Source: Roseovarius sp. W115 (GTDB taxonomy: Bacteria > Pseudomonadota > Alphaproteobacteria > Rhodobacterales > Rhodobacteraceae). From it: DNA of 64,000 nt. The notes beneath the pieces were generated by a model. It did not search any database. It saw only the letters and a program-made list of their open reading frames with translations, and was not told the origin of the DNA. The stretch lies in contig NZ_CP146606.1 in NCBI RefSeq assembly GCF_032842945.2, forward strand, positions 868,001 through 932,000, written 5' to 3'. Shown here one piece after another: positions 38,150-47,222 of this stretch (its first letter is position 1; every line of letters starts with the position of its first letter). A program made the translations under genes and the position numbers.

Positions 38150-38929
38150 TCACCGCAATTTCGGCGGCAGGTCCGGGTTCATTCCCGGCGCGGCACCGGG
38201 CGTTGCTTTCAGTTCCGCTTTGGGCAAATCAAATCTCAAACCGACCAAAGCCATATGCGCACAAATCTGATCAGACGCTTGAAAAAACCCGACATCCAGC
38301 ATAGCCGCTTCCAATCCGGAAAATTGCAGCACTTCCGAAACGGCCCGCGCCAGAGCCTCATCAGCACCGGGATGCGCATCCACAAACCCCAGAAGATGAC
38401 CCTTGGCACCGGACTCGTAGCTCACACCAACAAGATAGGCCGCCTCTGCCAACCCTTCTGCCGCGGCCAGCCGCGCGTCAAGTGCTGTGACAAGGGATTC
38501 TGGCAAACCAGCCGGAGCATAGATTTCCTGCGGTTGTGCCTCCACCTCTATTGGCACATCTCCAAGCGTCTCAACCAGCCAAGCCATTGCTTCTGGTGGC
38601 AACAGCATTGCGGATGGCCCGGCTTCGAGATTCAAACCAAGGCCCAACTTGGCCTCAGCCAGCATTTCGGCCACAACGCGACCGGAAAGCGCCACGTAAT
38701 GTGCTTCTTGACCCGCGAACCCCGCGAGGCGCTCTTCGGTGTCAAAGGCCAATACGAATGCCTGGCCGTCAACCTCAAAGGCCTGCGGGGCCACCTGATC
38801 CCCCTCCGCCTCACCGTCCAGAAGCAAAAACAGCTCCGCCGCCACAAGCGTTTCATAAAACCGCAGGCGTTCACTTTCACCACCAGCCTCCATAGCAGCA
38901 TGCGCGCGGTCCAAGTGCGTTTCATCCAT
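38150..38929 (-). CDS. SseB family protein
   Basis: A 259-residue cytoplasmic protein resembling SseB (enhanced serine sensitivity) proteins. The N-terminal domain has LRFYETLVAAELFLLLDGEAEG, then VLAFDTEERLAGFAG and YVALSGRVVAEMLAEAKLGLGLNLEAGPSAMLLPPEAMAWL, which are the SseB N-terminal signature. A C-terminal SseB-like domain (YLVGVSYESGAKGHLLGFVDAHPG) follows. Biochemical function is unknown. Start overlaps the end of the UDG-like gene by eight bases. It is acidic and lacks a signal peptide. Confidence 0.85.
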   Translation of the reverse strand: MDETHLDRAHAAMEAGGESERLRFYETLVAAELFLLLDGEAEGDQVAPQAFEVDGQAFVLAFDTEERLAGFAGQEAHYVALSGRVVAEMLAEAKLGLGLNLEAGPSAMLLPPEAMAWLVETLGDVPIEVEAQPQEIYAPAGLPESLVTALDARLAAAEGLAEAAYLVGVSYESGAKGHLLGFVDAHPGADEALARAVSEVLQFSGLEAAMLDVGFFQASDQICAHMALVGLRFDLPKAELKATPGAAPGMNPDLPPKLR

Positions 38930-39509
38930 CTCGCATCACCTCTTGCACCCGTTTCCGTAGCACAGGCAACAATTCAGCCTCAAACCACGGGTGTTTCTTC
39001 AGCCAGCCGGTATTGCGCCAGGACGGATGCGGCAAAGGAAAAAGATCCGGGGCGTGACTGCGCCAGTCGGCCACCGTATCGGTCACCGGAGTTTTTACGC
39101 CCATGTGGTACTTTTGCGAATATCCCCCGACAATGACCGAGAGCCGGACCTTGTTCAGCGTCATCATCACCTTTTCATGCCAGGTCTTGCCACATATTTT
39201 GGGCGGCGGCAGGTCGGAGCCTTTGGCATCGTATCCCGGAAAGCAAAACGCCATGGGCACGATAGCCACGCGGCTTTGGTCATAGAATTCGTCCGGCGAA
39301 AGCCCGAGCCAATCGCGCAACCTGTCGCCGGAGGGATCATCAAAGGGCTTGCCGGACTGATGTACACGCATGCCTGGGGCCTGCCCTGCAATCAAAAGCC
39401 GTGCCGAAGGTTTGAACCAGGCCACTGGTCGCGGCGTGTGGCCCGTGTGCGTTGCGGCAAAGCGATCTGCGCAAATGCGGCAGGCCTGGATGTCTTTTGT
39501 AAGAGCCAA
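38922..39509 (-). CDS. Uracil-DNA glycosylase family protein
   Basis: A 195-residue protein of the uracil-DNA glycosylase superfamily. Motif 1 appears as LLIAGQAPGMRVHQSGKPFDDPSGDRLRDWLGL (GQAPG with a downstream F), and motif 2 as PLPHPSWRN near residue 158. It has CRICAD near the N-terminus, but not the four-cysteine pattern of the iron-sulphur UDGs. The branch is the one often annotated simply as UDG family, with no proven substrate. It overlaps sseB by eight bases and follows pncA by four. Confidence 0.85.
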   Translation of the reverse strand: MALTKDIQACRICADRFAATHTGHTPRPVAWFKPSARLLIAGQAPGMRVHQSGKPFDDPSGDRLRDWLGLSPDEFYDQSRVAIVPMAFCFPGYDAKGSDLPPPKICGKTWHEKVMMTLNKVRLSVIVGGYSQKYHMGVKTPVTDTVADWRSHAPDLFPLPHPSWRNTGWLKKHPWFEAELLPVLRKRVQEVMRDG

Positions 39510-39513
39510 AACC

Positions 39514-40110
39514 TCAGGCCAGTGTGACGCCAGCGGCGGTCATCCCCTCAACCGCGGCGGCCAGCGACCCGTTGAGATCAATGGCACCGCATAGATCCTG
39601 CCGCACGGTCACGGCATATCCCAGCTTGGCGGCATCGACGGCAGAGAAATTCACGCAAAAATCCGTGGCCAACCCCACCATGGTCAATTGATCAATGCCA
39701 CGCGTTTGTAAATAGCCATGCAAGCCCGTCGGCGTTTCGTGGTCATTTTCAAAGAAGGCGGAATAGCTGTCGATGGCCGGGTGATAGCCCTTGCGCACGA
39801 TCATATCGGCGTGCGTGGTGTTCAGGTCGGGATGAAAGTCAGCTCCTTCAGAGCCCTGCACGCAATGATCCGGCCAGAGCACCTGCGGCCCGTAAGGCAT
39901 GTCGATCATCTCAAGCGGTGCCTTGCCTGCGTGGCTGGAGGCAAAAGAGGAATGGCCCTCTGGATGCCAATCCTGCGTCAGGATCACGGCACCTGCGTCC
40001 TGCATCAGATCATTGATCCCGGCCACGATCTCATCCCCACCTGCCACGGCCAGCGCGCCGCCTGGGCAAAAATCATTTTGTACGTCAATTACGATCAGGG
40101 CATGGGTCAT
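39514..40110 (-). CDS. pncA: Nicotinamidase (pyrazinamidase)
   Basis: A 198-residue cysteine hydrolase turning nicotinamide into nicotinate for NAD salvage. The catalytic aspartate lies in LIVIDVQNDFCPGGALAV, the metal and lysine region in DWHPEGHSSFAS and DMIVRKGYHPAIDSYSAF, and the nucleophilic cysteine in VGLATDFCVNFSAVDA near residue 143. I chose MTHALIVID as start; five extra residues upstream are less likely. Minus strand, leading into the UDG-like and sseB genes. Confidence 0.94.
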   Translation of the reverse strand: MTHALIVIDVQNDFCPGGALAVAGGDEIVAGINDLMQDAGAVILTQDWHPEGHSSFASSHAGKAPLEMIDMPYGPQVLWPDHCVQGSEGADFHPDLNTTHADMIVRKGYHPAIDSYSAFFENDHETPTGLHGYLQTRGIDQLTMVGLATDFCVNFSAVDAAKLGYAVTVRQDLCGAIDLNGSLAAAVEGMTAAGVTLA

Positions 40111-40211
40111 AGAGCACCTCCTCATTGCCTAAAAGGGGTAGGCACGCAAAGGTCTCGCGTCAATGGCTGGCCCCTTGCTCTAAAACTGACAAGGCCTTAG
40201 ATCACGCGTTT

Positions 40212-41126
40212 ATGTACACGATTGCAGCACTCTATCATTTCACGCGGTTTGATGACCCTGAAACGATTCAGGCGCCATTGCTTGAGCTGTGCGAGGCGCA
40301 GAAAATCTCTGGTTCGCTCTTGCTGGCGCGCGAAGGCATCAACGGCACCATCGCCGGACCGCGTGCCGGGATTAACACCGTGCTGGCTCATATCCGTGCC
40401 TTGCCCGGTTGTGCCGACCTGGAATGCAAGGAAAGCACAAGCGCCAGCCAACCCTTTCGCCGTCTCAAGGTGCGACTGAAAAACGAGATCGTGACGATGG
40501 GCCAACCTGATGTCGATCCAAAGGCGCGTGTCGGGCATTACGTGGAGCCAAAGGAGTGGAATGATCTCATCCAAAGCCCGGATGTCGCCGTTATCGATAC
40601 GCGCAATGACTATGAGGTTGCGATTGGCACGTTTGAAGGTGCGATTGATCCCGAGACTGAGTCTTTTCGCGACTTCCCCGCCTGGTGGGAGGCCAACAAG
40701 GACCGGTTCCACAACAAACGCATCGCGATGTTCTGTACAGGGGGCATTCGGTGCGAAAAGTCGACCAATTACCTGCTCGGCCAAGGGGTTGAGGACGTCT
40801 ACCACCTTAAGGGCGGTATTCTGAAATATCTTGAAGAGGTCCCCGAGGAGGACAGCACATGGCAAGGCAGTTGTTTTGTGTTTGATGGACGTGTGTCAGT
40901 TGATCACGGCTTGCGAGAAGGTCCGCACCTGCTTTGCCACGCCTGTCGTCGGCCAATCTTACCAGAGGATACAAATCGCCCTGAATACGAGGAGGGTGTG
41001 TCCTGTCATCAGTGTGCCTATGAGACGACCGAGACGGACAAGGACCGATTTCGGGAGCGGCAAAAGCAGATGGCCCTCGCCGAGGCGCGCGGGGAACGGC
41101 ATATCAAGATTGTGCATGACGACTAG
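40212..41126 (+). CDS. trhO: tRNA uridine-34 5-hydroxylation protein TrhO (rhodanese-like)
   Basis: A 304-residue protein of the YceA/TrhO family, which forms 5-hydroxyuridine at tRNA position 34 in an oxygen-dependent route. It has an N-terminal ferredoxin-like domain (SGSLLLAREGINGTIAGPRAGI), a rhodanese domain with the active-site loop MFCTGGIRCEKSTNYLL (cysteine near residue 175), and a C-terminal zinc-ribbon-like segment (LLCHACRRPI ... CHQCAYET). The start MYTIAALYHF is conserved; the longer frame upstream is non-coding. Confidence 0.93.
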   Translation: MYTIAALYHFTRFDDPETIQAPLLELCEAQKISGSLLLAREGINGTIAGPRAGINTVLAHIRALPGCADLECKESTSASQPFRRLKVRLKNEIVTMGQPDVDPKARVGHYVEPKEWNDLIQSPDVAVIDTRNDYEVAIGTFEGAIDPETESFRDFPAWWEANKDRFHNKRIAMFCTGGIRCEKSTNYLLGQGVEDVYHLKGGILKYLEEVPEEDSTWQGSCFVFDGRVSVDHGLREGPHLLCHACRRPILPEDTNRPEYEEGVSCHQCAYETTETDKDRFRERQKQMALAEARGERHIKIVHDD

Positions 41127-41179
41127 GCGGCCCGACAACCAGCAGGTATGGCTAGTGCGATGAACCAGAAAGACAGACC

Positions 41180-42133
41180 ATGAGCGACCGGCGTCCTTCC
41201 GATATTGCCCGCACAGTTCTGGAAACTGAGACGAATGCGCTCAGCCAGATGCGCGAGGCCCTGCCCGATGCGTTTGATGCTGCAATTGAGCTTCTGCTGG
41301 CCACCAAGGGCCGGGTCATCGTCTCTGGTATGGGCAAATCTGGGCATGTCGCTGCCAAGATTGCCGCCACATTGGCGAGCACGGGCACGCCTGCACAATA
41401 CGTACATCCCGGAGAGGCCAGCCATGGCGATCTGGGGATGGTGACAGCACAGGACGCGATGATCCTGATTTCGAACTCTGGCGAGACCAGGGAACTGGCT
41501 GACATCATCGCCCATTGCGCTCGGTTTTCTGTGCCAGTGGTTGCGATCACCAAAAAACCAAGAAGCACATTGGGACGTCAGGCAGATCACGTGCTGACAT
41601 TGCCCGACGCCCCCGAAGCCTGCGGCATCGGCGCGCCCACCACATCAACCACCTGCACGATGGCTCTGGGCGATGCAATTGCGGTGGCCATGATGGAGCT
41701 ACGTGGTTTTGAAAAAGAGAATTTCCTGGCATTTCATCCCGGAGGCACGCTGGGAGCCCAACTCTTGAAGGTATCCGCCGTGATGCACACCGGAGAGGAG
41801 CTGCCAGTTGTGACCCCAGACACCACTATGGGCGATACGCTTTTGGAGATGACAGCGAAAGGGTTTGGTGTGGCTGCAGTCGTCGTTGACAACCGCCTGC
41901 ATGGCGTGATCACCGACGGTGACCTGCGCCGCAACATGGACCAGTTGATGACGCGTTCTGCGGGCGAAGTGGCAACGCAGAATCCCATGACGACAAGCCC
42001 TGATACTCTCTTGGTTGAGGCGCTAGGTGTGATGAACACAAACAAGCGGACGGTGCTTCTAGTCGTTGAGGATACCGGCGCGCTTTGCGGTCTGGTCCAT
42101 ATACACGACGCGCTGCGCGCGGGTGTGGCCTAA
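41180..42133 (+). CDS. kdsD: D-arabinose 5-phosphate isomerase (Kdo pathway)
   Basis: A 317-residue SIS-domain isomerase converting ribulose 5-phosphate to arabinose 5-phosphate, the first step toward Kdo in lipopolysaccharide. The SIS domain spans about residues 40-180 (VSGMGKSGHVAAKIAATLASTGTPAQYVHPGEASHGDLGMV, then ISNSGETRE). Two CBS domains follow (MHTGEELPVVTPDTTMGDTLLEMT and QNPMTTSPDTLLVEALGVMN). Placed next to the GDP-sugar genes, consistent with an envelope polysaccharide role. Its stop codon is inside the first of two tandem hairpins. Confidence 0.94.
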   Translation: MSDRRPSDIARTVLETETNALSQMREALPDAFDAAIELLLATKGRVIVSGMGKSGHVAAKIAATLASTGTPAQYVHPGEASHGDLGMVTAQDAMILISNSGETRELADIIAHCARFSVPVVAITKKPRSTLGRQADHVLTLPDAPEACGIGAPTTSTTCTMALGDAIAVAMMELRGFEKENFLAFHPGGTLGAQLLKVSAVMHTGEELPVVTPDTTMGDTLLEMTAKGFGVAAVVVDNRLHGVITDGDLRRNMDQLMTRSAGEVATQNPMTTSPDTLLVEALGVMNTNKRTVLLVVEDTGALCGLVHIHDALRAGVA

Positions 42134-42177
42134 ACTTTTCTGAAAAGTTTAGGCAAAAGCCTTCAGAAGGCTTTTGC
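42129..42177. terminator. Two tandem perfect hairpins between kdsD and the ColD-like gene
   Basis: Hairpin 1 (42129-42153) has 11-base arms CCTAAACTTTT / AAAAGTTTAGG and includes the kdsD stop codon. Hairpin 2 (42153-42177) has 12-base arms GCAAAAGCCTTC / GAAGGCTTTTGC. Both contain A/T-rich flanks that give T-runs on either strand, so they likely terminate the two convergent transcripts. Confidence 0.8.
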
Positions 42178-42182
42178 GGCGA

Positions 42183-43370
42183 CTACCCTGCAACCTCATC
42201 CAAAGCCGCGCGCAGCAAATCCCATCTGCCTTCAAGCGGATAGTGGTGATTGCCGACAAAGAGTCCGTTCTGGTCAATATCATTGGCATGACGCAGCTCA
42301 CCATGGATCACATGATCCATGTGCTTGGTTACAACATCGTTCTTGGCGAAATTGCCCGCCACGATGGGACGGCAATCGACATAGTACTTTCCCAGCGCTG
42401 CGATCAGATCGGCGCGGCTGAAGCCCGCATCCGGCTCCACTACCATGGAAAAGCCAAACCAGCTGCTCTCCCCAATTTCCCGCTGAATGCGGATCTGAGG
42501 GTATCCCTGCATGAGCGCGCGGAACTGTTCGGCATTCTTGCGCCGCTCAGAGACGATCATCGGTAATTTGGCAATCTGCTCCTGCCCGATCGCCCCGCTC
42601 ATCTCCAGCGGGCGCAGGTTGTAGCCGGGCAGGACAAACTTGAAGCTTTCCTCAAAGGGATCGTCCGATTTTTCGCCCGTCACATGGTTGATTTTGGGCA
42701 AATGCCGTGTCCAGCCATGAGAGCGCACCGACAGCATGATGTGGTAAAGCTCTTCGTCATCGGTGACGACAAGCCCGCCTTCCATGGTGGCGATATGGTG
42801 GGAAAAGAAAGATGAGTAGCTGCCCGCGATGCCAAACGTTCCGGCCTGCCGCCCCTGATAGGTGGCCCCAAGGCTTTCGCAATTGTCTTCCAGGATCAGG
42901 ATGTCCCGGTCAGCGACAATGGCTTTGATCCGGTCAAACTCATTGGGATTGCCCAAAAGGTTCACCACCATGATCGCGCGGGTTGCGTCCGTGATGGCGT
43001 CCGCCAGAGCCTCAAGATCATAGTTGAGCGTGTTAGGATCGATATCCACGAACTTTTGCAAAAGCCCATACTGATGCAGCGGATAGTAGGTCGTGGACCA
43101 GCTCACCGCAGGCACGATGACCTCAGCCCCTTCCGGCAAACCGTGTTTGGAATGATACCGCAGGGCCGCCACGATGATCAGGTTGGCCGACGACCCGGAA
43201 TTGACCATCACCGCATGGGCCGATCCCATGGCGCGGGCAAACTGGTCTTCGAACTTGGCCACTTCCGCCCCCATCGAGAACATGCCGGATTTCACCACGC
43301 GCTCGATGGCGGCGTATTCCTTCTCGTCCCAGCTTGTGGTGGCCAATGGAAATCCGTCGGTATCACTCAT
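42183..43370 (-). CDS. DegT-family PLP enzyme with active-site His: probable GDP-4-keto-6-deoxymannose 3-dehydratase (ColD-like)
   Basis: A 395-residue DegT/DnrJ/EryC1/StrS-fold protein. In aminotransferases of this family a lysine binds PLP in an SFxxxK motif. Here that stretch reads SSFFSHHIATMEGG, with histidines at 191-192 where lysine is expected. Histidine at that site is the hallmark of the sugar 3-dehydratases ColD and RfbH/E1. The cluster of cysteines that holds the iron-sulphur centre in RfbH is absent, which favours ColD. With gmd and an Fcl/ColC-type enzyme in the same operon this predicts GDP-4-keto-3,6-dideoxymannose formation. The specific product is inferred, not shown. Confidence 0.75.
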   Translation of the reverse strand: MSDTDGFPLATTSWDEKEYAAIERVVKSGMFSMGAEVAKFEDQFARAMGSAHAVMVNSGSSANLIIVAALRYHSKHGLPEGAEVIVPAVSWSTTYYPLHQYGLLQKFVDIDPNTLNYDLEALADAITDATRAIMVVNLLGNPNEFDRIKAIVADRDILILEDNCESLGATYQGRQAGTFGIAGSYSSFFSHHIATMEGGLVVTDDEELYHIMLSVRSHGWTRHLPKINHVTGEKSDDPFEESFKFVLPGYNLRPLEMSGAIGQEQIAKLPMIVSERRKNAEQFRALMQGYPQIRIQREIGESSWFGFSMVVEPDAGFSRADLIAALGKYYVDCRPIVAGNFAKNDVVTKHMDHVIHGELRHANDIDQNGLFVGNHHYPLEGRWDLLRAALDEVAG

Positions 43371-44299
43371 GCGTCGCCTCGTTTCAAAAGGTCCTGAAAG
43401 TGCAAATATGTCTGTGCGATACCGTCTTGCAGAGTGGTTTTTGGCGTCCAGCCAAAACGTGTCTGCGCGCTAACGTCGAGAAGTTTCTGCTTCATACCGG
43501 TGGGCTTTGAAAGGTCATGCGTGAAATGACCCTTCCATCCGATCACTTTTGCCGCTTCTGTGTAGTACTCATTGATCGAATAGTCATAGCCCAAACCGAT
43601 ATTCATCATACCTGGCAGGCTCTCAAACCCGTCTACCGCGGCCCAGACACCGTCTGCCAAATCCTCTGAGAACATGAATTCCCGCCGCGCTGTGCCGTCC
43701 CCCCAGATTTCAACCGTGTCTGCGCCTTGTTCTTTTGCCTCATGCACCTTGCGGATGATCGCCGGAACTAGATGCGAGACCTTGGGGTCGAATTTGTCGT
43801 TGAGCCCATAGAGATTGCAGGGGATGAGCGTTTTATAGGCTAAATCAGCACGTTCCTGAGAAACGAAGGCACAGAGCCGGGCGACCGCTACCTTGGCCAG
43901 GCCGTAGCCCTCGTTTGTTGGCTCAAGCTCCCCTTTTCCAAGGCTCTCTTCGTGCAGAGGATTGGGCGCGTCATGTGGATACATGCAGGAAGACCCAAGG
44001 TTGAGCACCTGCGGCACACCTGCCTCGCGCGCGGCCAGAACCACGTTGAAGCCCATGTCCATATTGTCCGCCAGAAAGGCGGCAGGTGAGGCCATGTTGG
44101 CTTGAATCCCGCCCACACGCCCGGCGGAATGAATGACAATATCCGGCTTTTCACTGGCCAGGATCGCCATCACCGTCTCGCGGTGCGTCAGATCAAGATC
44201 GGCACTGTTGGGGGCCAAAACCTGATGCTCGGACGCGCGATCATGCGCCTGAATGGCGCGGCCCACCATCCCGCGCCCGCCTGTCAAAAAGACCTTCAT
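43367..44299 (-). CDS. GDP-L-fucose synthase / GDP-L-colitose synthase (Fcl/ColC-type epimerase-reductase)
   Basis: A 310-residue extended SDR with the NADP-binding motif [10 protein letters not shown] at the N-terminus, the conserved Ser/Cys region [22 protein letters not shown], and the catalytic YGLAK (YxxxK). It epimerises and reduces a GDP-4-keto-6-deoxy sugar. Fcl (GDP-fucose) and ColC (GDP-colitose) are homologues that I cannot separate by eye. Overlap of four bases with both gmd upstream and the 3-dehydratase-like gene downstream makes ColC the more attractive reading. Otherwise it is GDP-L-fucose synthase. Confidence 0.82.
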   Translation of the reverse strand: MKVFLTGGRGMVGRAIQAHDRASEHQVLAPNSADLDLTHRETVMAILASEKPDIVIHSAGRVGGIQANMASPAAFLADNMDMGFNVVLAAREAGVPQVLNLGSSCMYPHDAPNPLHEESLGKGELEPTNEGYGLAKVAVARLCAFVSQERADLAYKTLIPCNLYGLNDKFDPKVSHLVPAIIRKVHEAKEQGADTVEIWGDGTARREFMFSEDLADGVWAAVDGFESLPGMMNIGLGYDYSINEYYTEAAKVIGWKGHFTHDLSKPTGMKQKLLDVSAQTRFGWTPKTTLQDGIAQTYLHFQDLLKRGDA

Positions 44300-45345
44300 G
44301 CGCGCGGCAGTCCTGCTTTGGCCTCTTCCAGATCACTCAGGGCCATTTCCTCGACCAGTTGCTCAAATGGGGTTTCCGGCTCCCAGCCCAGTTGCTGACG
44401 CGCCTTGCTGGCATCACCCAAAAGCGTCTCCACTTCGGCAGGCCGGAAATAGGTCGGATCGACCCGGACAATGATCTTACCCGTCTCGTCGCGACCTACC
44501 TCATTCACGCCTTCGCCCTCAAAGGTCACTTTCATGTCCAGTACACTGGCCGCACGTTCTACAAACTCGCGCACAGAATACTGTTGCCCCGTGGCAATGA
44601 CGTAATCCTCAGGCGTGTCCTGTTGCAGCATAAGCCACATCATCTTGACGTAGTCGCGCGCATGGCCCCAGTCGCGTTTGGCGCTCAGATTTCCGAGACG
44701 CAGTTCATCCTGCACGCCCAGCTTGATACGCGCTAAGGCACGGGTGATCTTGCGCGTGACAAATGTTTCGCCGCGAATAGGGCTTTCGTGGTTAAAGAGG
44801 ATCCCGTTGCAGGCGTAGATGTCATAGGCCTCACGATAATTGACCGTGATCCAATACGCATACAGCTTGGCCACCGCATAGGGGCTGCGGGGATAAAAGG
44901 GTGTCGTCTCACGCTGCGGCGTTTCCTGCACCAGCCCATAAAGCTCGGACGTGGAGGCTTGGTAGAAGCGGGTCTTTTCACCCAACCCGAGAAAGCGGAT
45001 CGCTTCCAGCAAACGCAGCGCACCCATTGCATCAGAGTTCGCGGTGTATTCGGGCTCTTCAAAGCTTACCGCGACATGTGACTGCGCGGCCAGGTTGTAA
45101 ACTTCATCAGGCTGCACGGATTGCAAAATACGGGTCAATGACGAGCTATCGGTCATATCCCCGTGGTGCAGTTGAAATCGCCCCGATTGCCCCGGTTCGC
45201 CTTCAAACAGGTGATCAATACGAGCTGTGTTGAAGAGCGACGTGCGCCTCTTGATTCCATGCACCTCATAGCCCTGATCCAGGAGGTATTCCGACAGATA
45301 CGCCCCATCCTGACCCGTGACGCCTGTGATCAATGCTTTTTTCAT
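44296..45345 (-). CDS. gmd: GDP-mannose 4,6-dehydratase
   Basis: A 349-residue extended SDR converting GDP-D-mannose to GDP-4-keto-6-deoxymannose. Signatures: [66 protein letters not shown], the Thr/Glu catalytic region [32 protein letters not shown] (YxxxK), and [16 protein letters not shown]. First gene of a three-gene overlapping cassette. GDP-mannose supply genes (manB/manC) and glycosyltransferases are not in the window. Confidence 0.96.
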   Translation of the reverse strand: MKKALITGVTGQDGAYLSEYLLDQGYEVHGIKRRTSLFNTARIDHLFEGEPGQSGRFQLHHGDMTDSSSLTRILQSVQPDEVYNLAAQSHVAVSFEEPEYTANSDAMGALRLLEAIRFLGLGEKTRFYQASTSELYGLVQETPQRETTPFYPRSPYAVAKLYAYWITVNYREAYDIYACNGILFNHESPIRGETFVTRKITRALARIKLGVQDELRLGNLSAKRDWGHARDYVKMMWLMLQQDTPEDYVIATGQQYSVREFVERAASVLDMKVTFEGEGVNEVGRDETGKIIVRVDPTYFRPAEVETLLGDASKARQQLGWEPETPFEQLVEEMALSDLEEAKAGLPRA

Positions 45346-45463
45346 GGGCTGCGCCCTCGCTTACTTTCCTTTGCTGTTCGGATACTGGGTTGGCGGAGAA
45401 ATGAACAGAGGGTTGATTGTTGTTTCAACCAAGAGACCCAACAACAGCAACGCAGACATCGTC

Positions 45464-45796
45464 TTATACGGCAGAAAGCACAATTGACGCGAAAACGATC
45501 AAGGTCACAAGCGCCAACATCGCGGCGACAATCAATTTGGGCTTGGAAACATGGCCGTATTTTTTGGGGAATGACGGATCAAGTTGAATACAAAAGAAAA
45601 ACCGCAGCCAGCTGTATCGACGCTTGTTTTCAATGGCGTGCCGTTTGTAGCGGCCGTATTGCGTGCCCAAAAAACAGCGATACGCACAGGTCAAAAATAA
45701 CAGGTAAGCCAACAAGAACAACAGGATAGTGGCAACAGCCACCACGCCATTTGGTTGATCAAATACACCGCCCACCGTCAACTTCCATGCAAACAC
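45464..45796 (-). CDS. Small two-helix membrane protein, function unknown
   Basis: Up to 110 residues with two strongly hydrophobic stretches, VVAVATILLFLLAYLLFLTCAYRCFLG and KLIVAAMLALVTLIVFASIVLSAV, joined by a basic, aromatic-rich loop (GRYKRHAIENKRRYSWLRFFF). I recognise no family. The ATG at 45796 lies inside the end of the SDR gene; GTG codons further in (for example at 45745) are alternative starts. The composition is more AT-rich than neighbours. The 118 bases between it and gmd show nothing clear. Coding status is likely but not proven. Confidence 0.5.
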   Translation of the reverse strand: MFAWKLTVGGVFDQPNGVVAVATILLFLLAYLLFLTCAYRCFLGTQYGRYKRHAIENKRRYSWLRFFFCIQLDPSFPKKYGHVSKPKLIVAAMLALVTLIVFASIVLSAV

Positions 45797-46499
45797 CCGT
45801 AATCATACTCGCTTCATCACTGCAAAGGAAGGCGGCTGCATTGCCCATGTCTTGTGGTGTTGAAAAGCGGCCCAGAGGAATGGTCGACAGGAACTTTTCA
45901 CGCATCTCGGGCGTGTCTTCCCCCATGAAACTCGCCAGCAGCGGCGTTTCCCCGGCCACGGGGTTGAGCGCGTTCACGCGTATACCCGACGGTGCGAGTT
46001 CAACAGCCAATGCGCGCGTGGCGGTGATCATCCAACCCTTTGAGGCATTGTACCAGTTGAGCTTGGGACGAGGGCTGACTCCAGCCGTTGAAGCGACATT
46101 GAGTATTGCGCCAGAGCCGCGCTCTTTCATTGCGGGGACAAAGGTGCGTGCGGCCAGATAAACGGACTTGCAATTGACTGCGAATACCCTGTCAAAATCT
46201 TCTTCGGTGACATACTCGGCCGCTTGCGGCAGATGCGTGATACCGGCGTTGTTGACGATAATATCGGGCGCACCAAACGTCTTGTCAGCGGCCTGCGCCA
46301 AGGCCTGCATGCTGGCCCCATCCGAGACGTCCACTGGACAAGCGGATGCGCCCAACTCATTGGCCAGAGTCAGCGCTGCTGTCGCGTTGATATCAGCTAT
46401 CATCACCTGCGCGCCTTCGGCCAAAAACTTGCGTACGATGCCCTCACCGAACCCACTGGCTCCGCCTGTGACGATTGCCGTTTTGCCCTCCAGTCGCAT
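45759..46499 (-). CDS. SDR family oxidoreductase (FabG/glucose 1-dehydrogenase-like)
   Basis: A 246-residue classical short-chain dehydrogenase. The cofactor motif is AIVTGGASGFGEGI; NNAGITHLP follows; the catalytic serine is in LNVASTAGVSPRP and the YNASKGW is the YxxxK site. The C-terminus ASMITGVCMEVDGGRCI is typical. Residue D in MIADINAT after strand 2 suggests NAD preference. I start at ATG 46499, with GGGAGG six to seven bases upstream; the adjacent ATG at 46502 is too close to that site. Substrate unknown. Confidence 0.88.
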   Translation of the reverse strand: MRLEGKTAIVTGGASGFGEGIVRKFLAEGAQVMIADINATAALTLANELGASACPVDVSDGASMQALAQAADKTFGAPDIIVNNAGITHLPQAAEYVTEEDFDRVFAVNCKSVYLAARTFVPAMKERGSGAILNVASTAGVSPRPKLNWYNASKGWMITATRALAVELAPSGIRVNALNPVAGETPLLASFMGEDTPEMREKFLSTIPLGRFSTPQDMGNAAAFLCSDEASMITGVCMEVDGGRCI

Positions 46500-46600
46500 C
46501 ATGCACCTCCCTTGTCCTGCCGTTCTTGGTAAAGCCTTTGTCGCGGACGCGCCAGTCAACAGCCACAAGGTCTTGTCTTATCCATCAAAAGGAGTGACCG

Positions 46601-47221
46601 ATGATTCCGAAGTTTGGTTCCGAAACCGCTCTATTGCTTATTGACGTGCAAAAAGGCGTCAATGCTCTGACCCATTGGGGAGGCCCAACAGGGCGACGCA
46701 ACAATCCAGATGCTGAGGCCGAAATGGCACGGCTGCTGGAGACCTGGCGCACAGCGGGCCTGCCGGTGATGTTCACGCAGCACGACTCGCGCGAGGCGGC
46801 TTCGCCTTTGAAACTCTCTTTGCAAACAGGCGAGATGATAGATGGGTTTGAGCCGCGCGATAGCGACATCGTCATCCAAAAGGACGTGAACTCAGGATTT
46901 GTTGGCACTAACCTTGAGTTGCGCATGCGCCAGCTTGGCGTGTCACGTCTGGTGATCGTCGGGTTTTTTACCAATTTCTGCGTCGAAACCACAACGCGAA
47001 TGTCCGGAAACATGGGGTATGACACCTATCTGGTGCCCGATGCTTGCGCGACGACGAACCGCGTGGGGCCAGATGGCATGGATTATGACCCGGATCTGGT
47101 GCATGCCATGTCTGTCGCGTCGCTCCACGGCGAATTCTGCACGGCAATCACCCCGGATCAGGCGATTGCTCTGACCAAGGCTGACGCCCCGGATTTAGAG
47201 CGCGCGCAAGGCAACGAGTAG
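46601..47221 (+). CDS. Isochorismatase-family cysteine hydrolase
   Basis: A 206-residue cysteine hydrolase of the isochorismatase-like fold. The catalytic triad is visible: Asp in ALLLIDVQKGVN, Lys in IVIQKDVNSGF, and Cys in VIVGFFTNFCVETTTRMSGNMGYDTYLVPDACAT. Members hydrolyse amides or vinyl ethers (nicotinamide, N-carbamoyl compounds, ureidoacrylate, isochorismate), and the substrate here is unclear. Divergent from the SDR gene and convergent with the YcaQ-like gene, with only one base between the two stops. Confidence 0.9.
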   Translation: MIPKFGSETALLLIDVQKGVNALTHWGGPTGRRNNPDAEAEMARLLETWRTAGLPVMFTQHDSREAASPLKLSLQTGEMIDGFEPRDSDIVIQKDVNSGFVGTNLELRMRQLGVSRLVIVGFFTNFCVETTTRMSGNMGYDTYLVPDACATTNRVGPDGMDYDPDLVHAMSVASLHGEFCTAITPDQAIALTKADAPDLERAQGNE

Positions 47222-47222
47222 A

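Noticed and set aside
42183..43370. Aminotransferase for an amino sugar such as GDP-perosamine
   Set aside because: The PLP-lysine position is histidine, which disables normal transamination; the dehydratase reading fits better.
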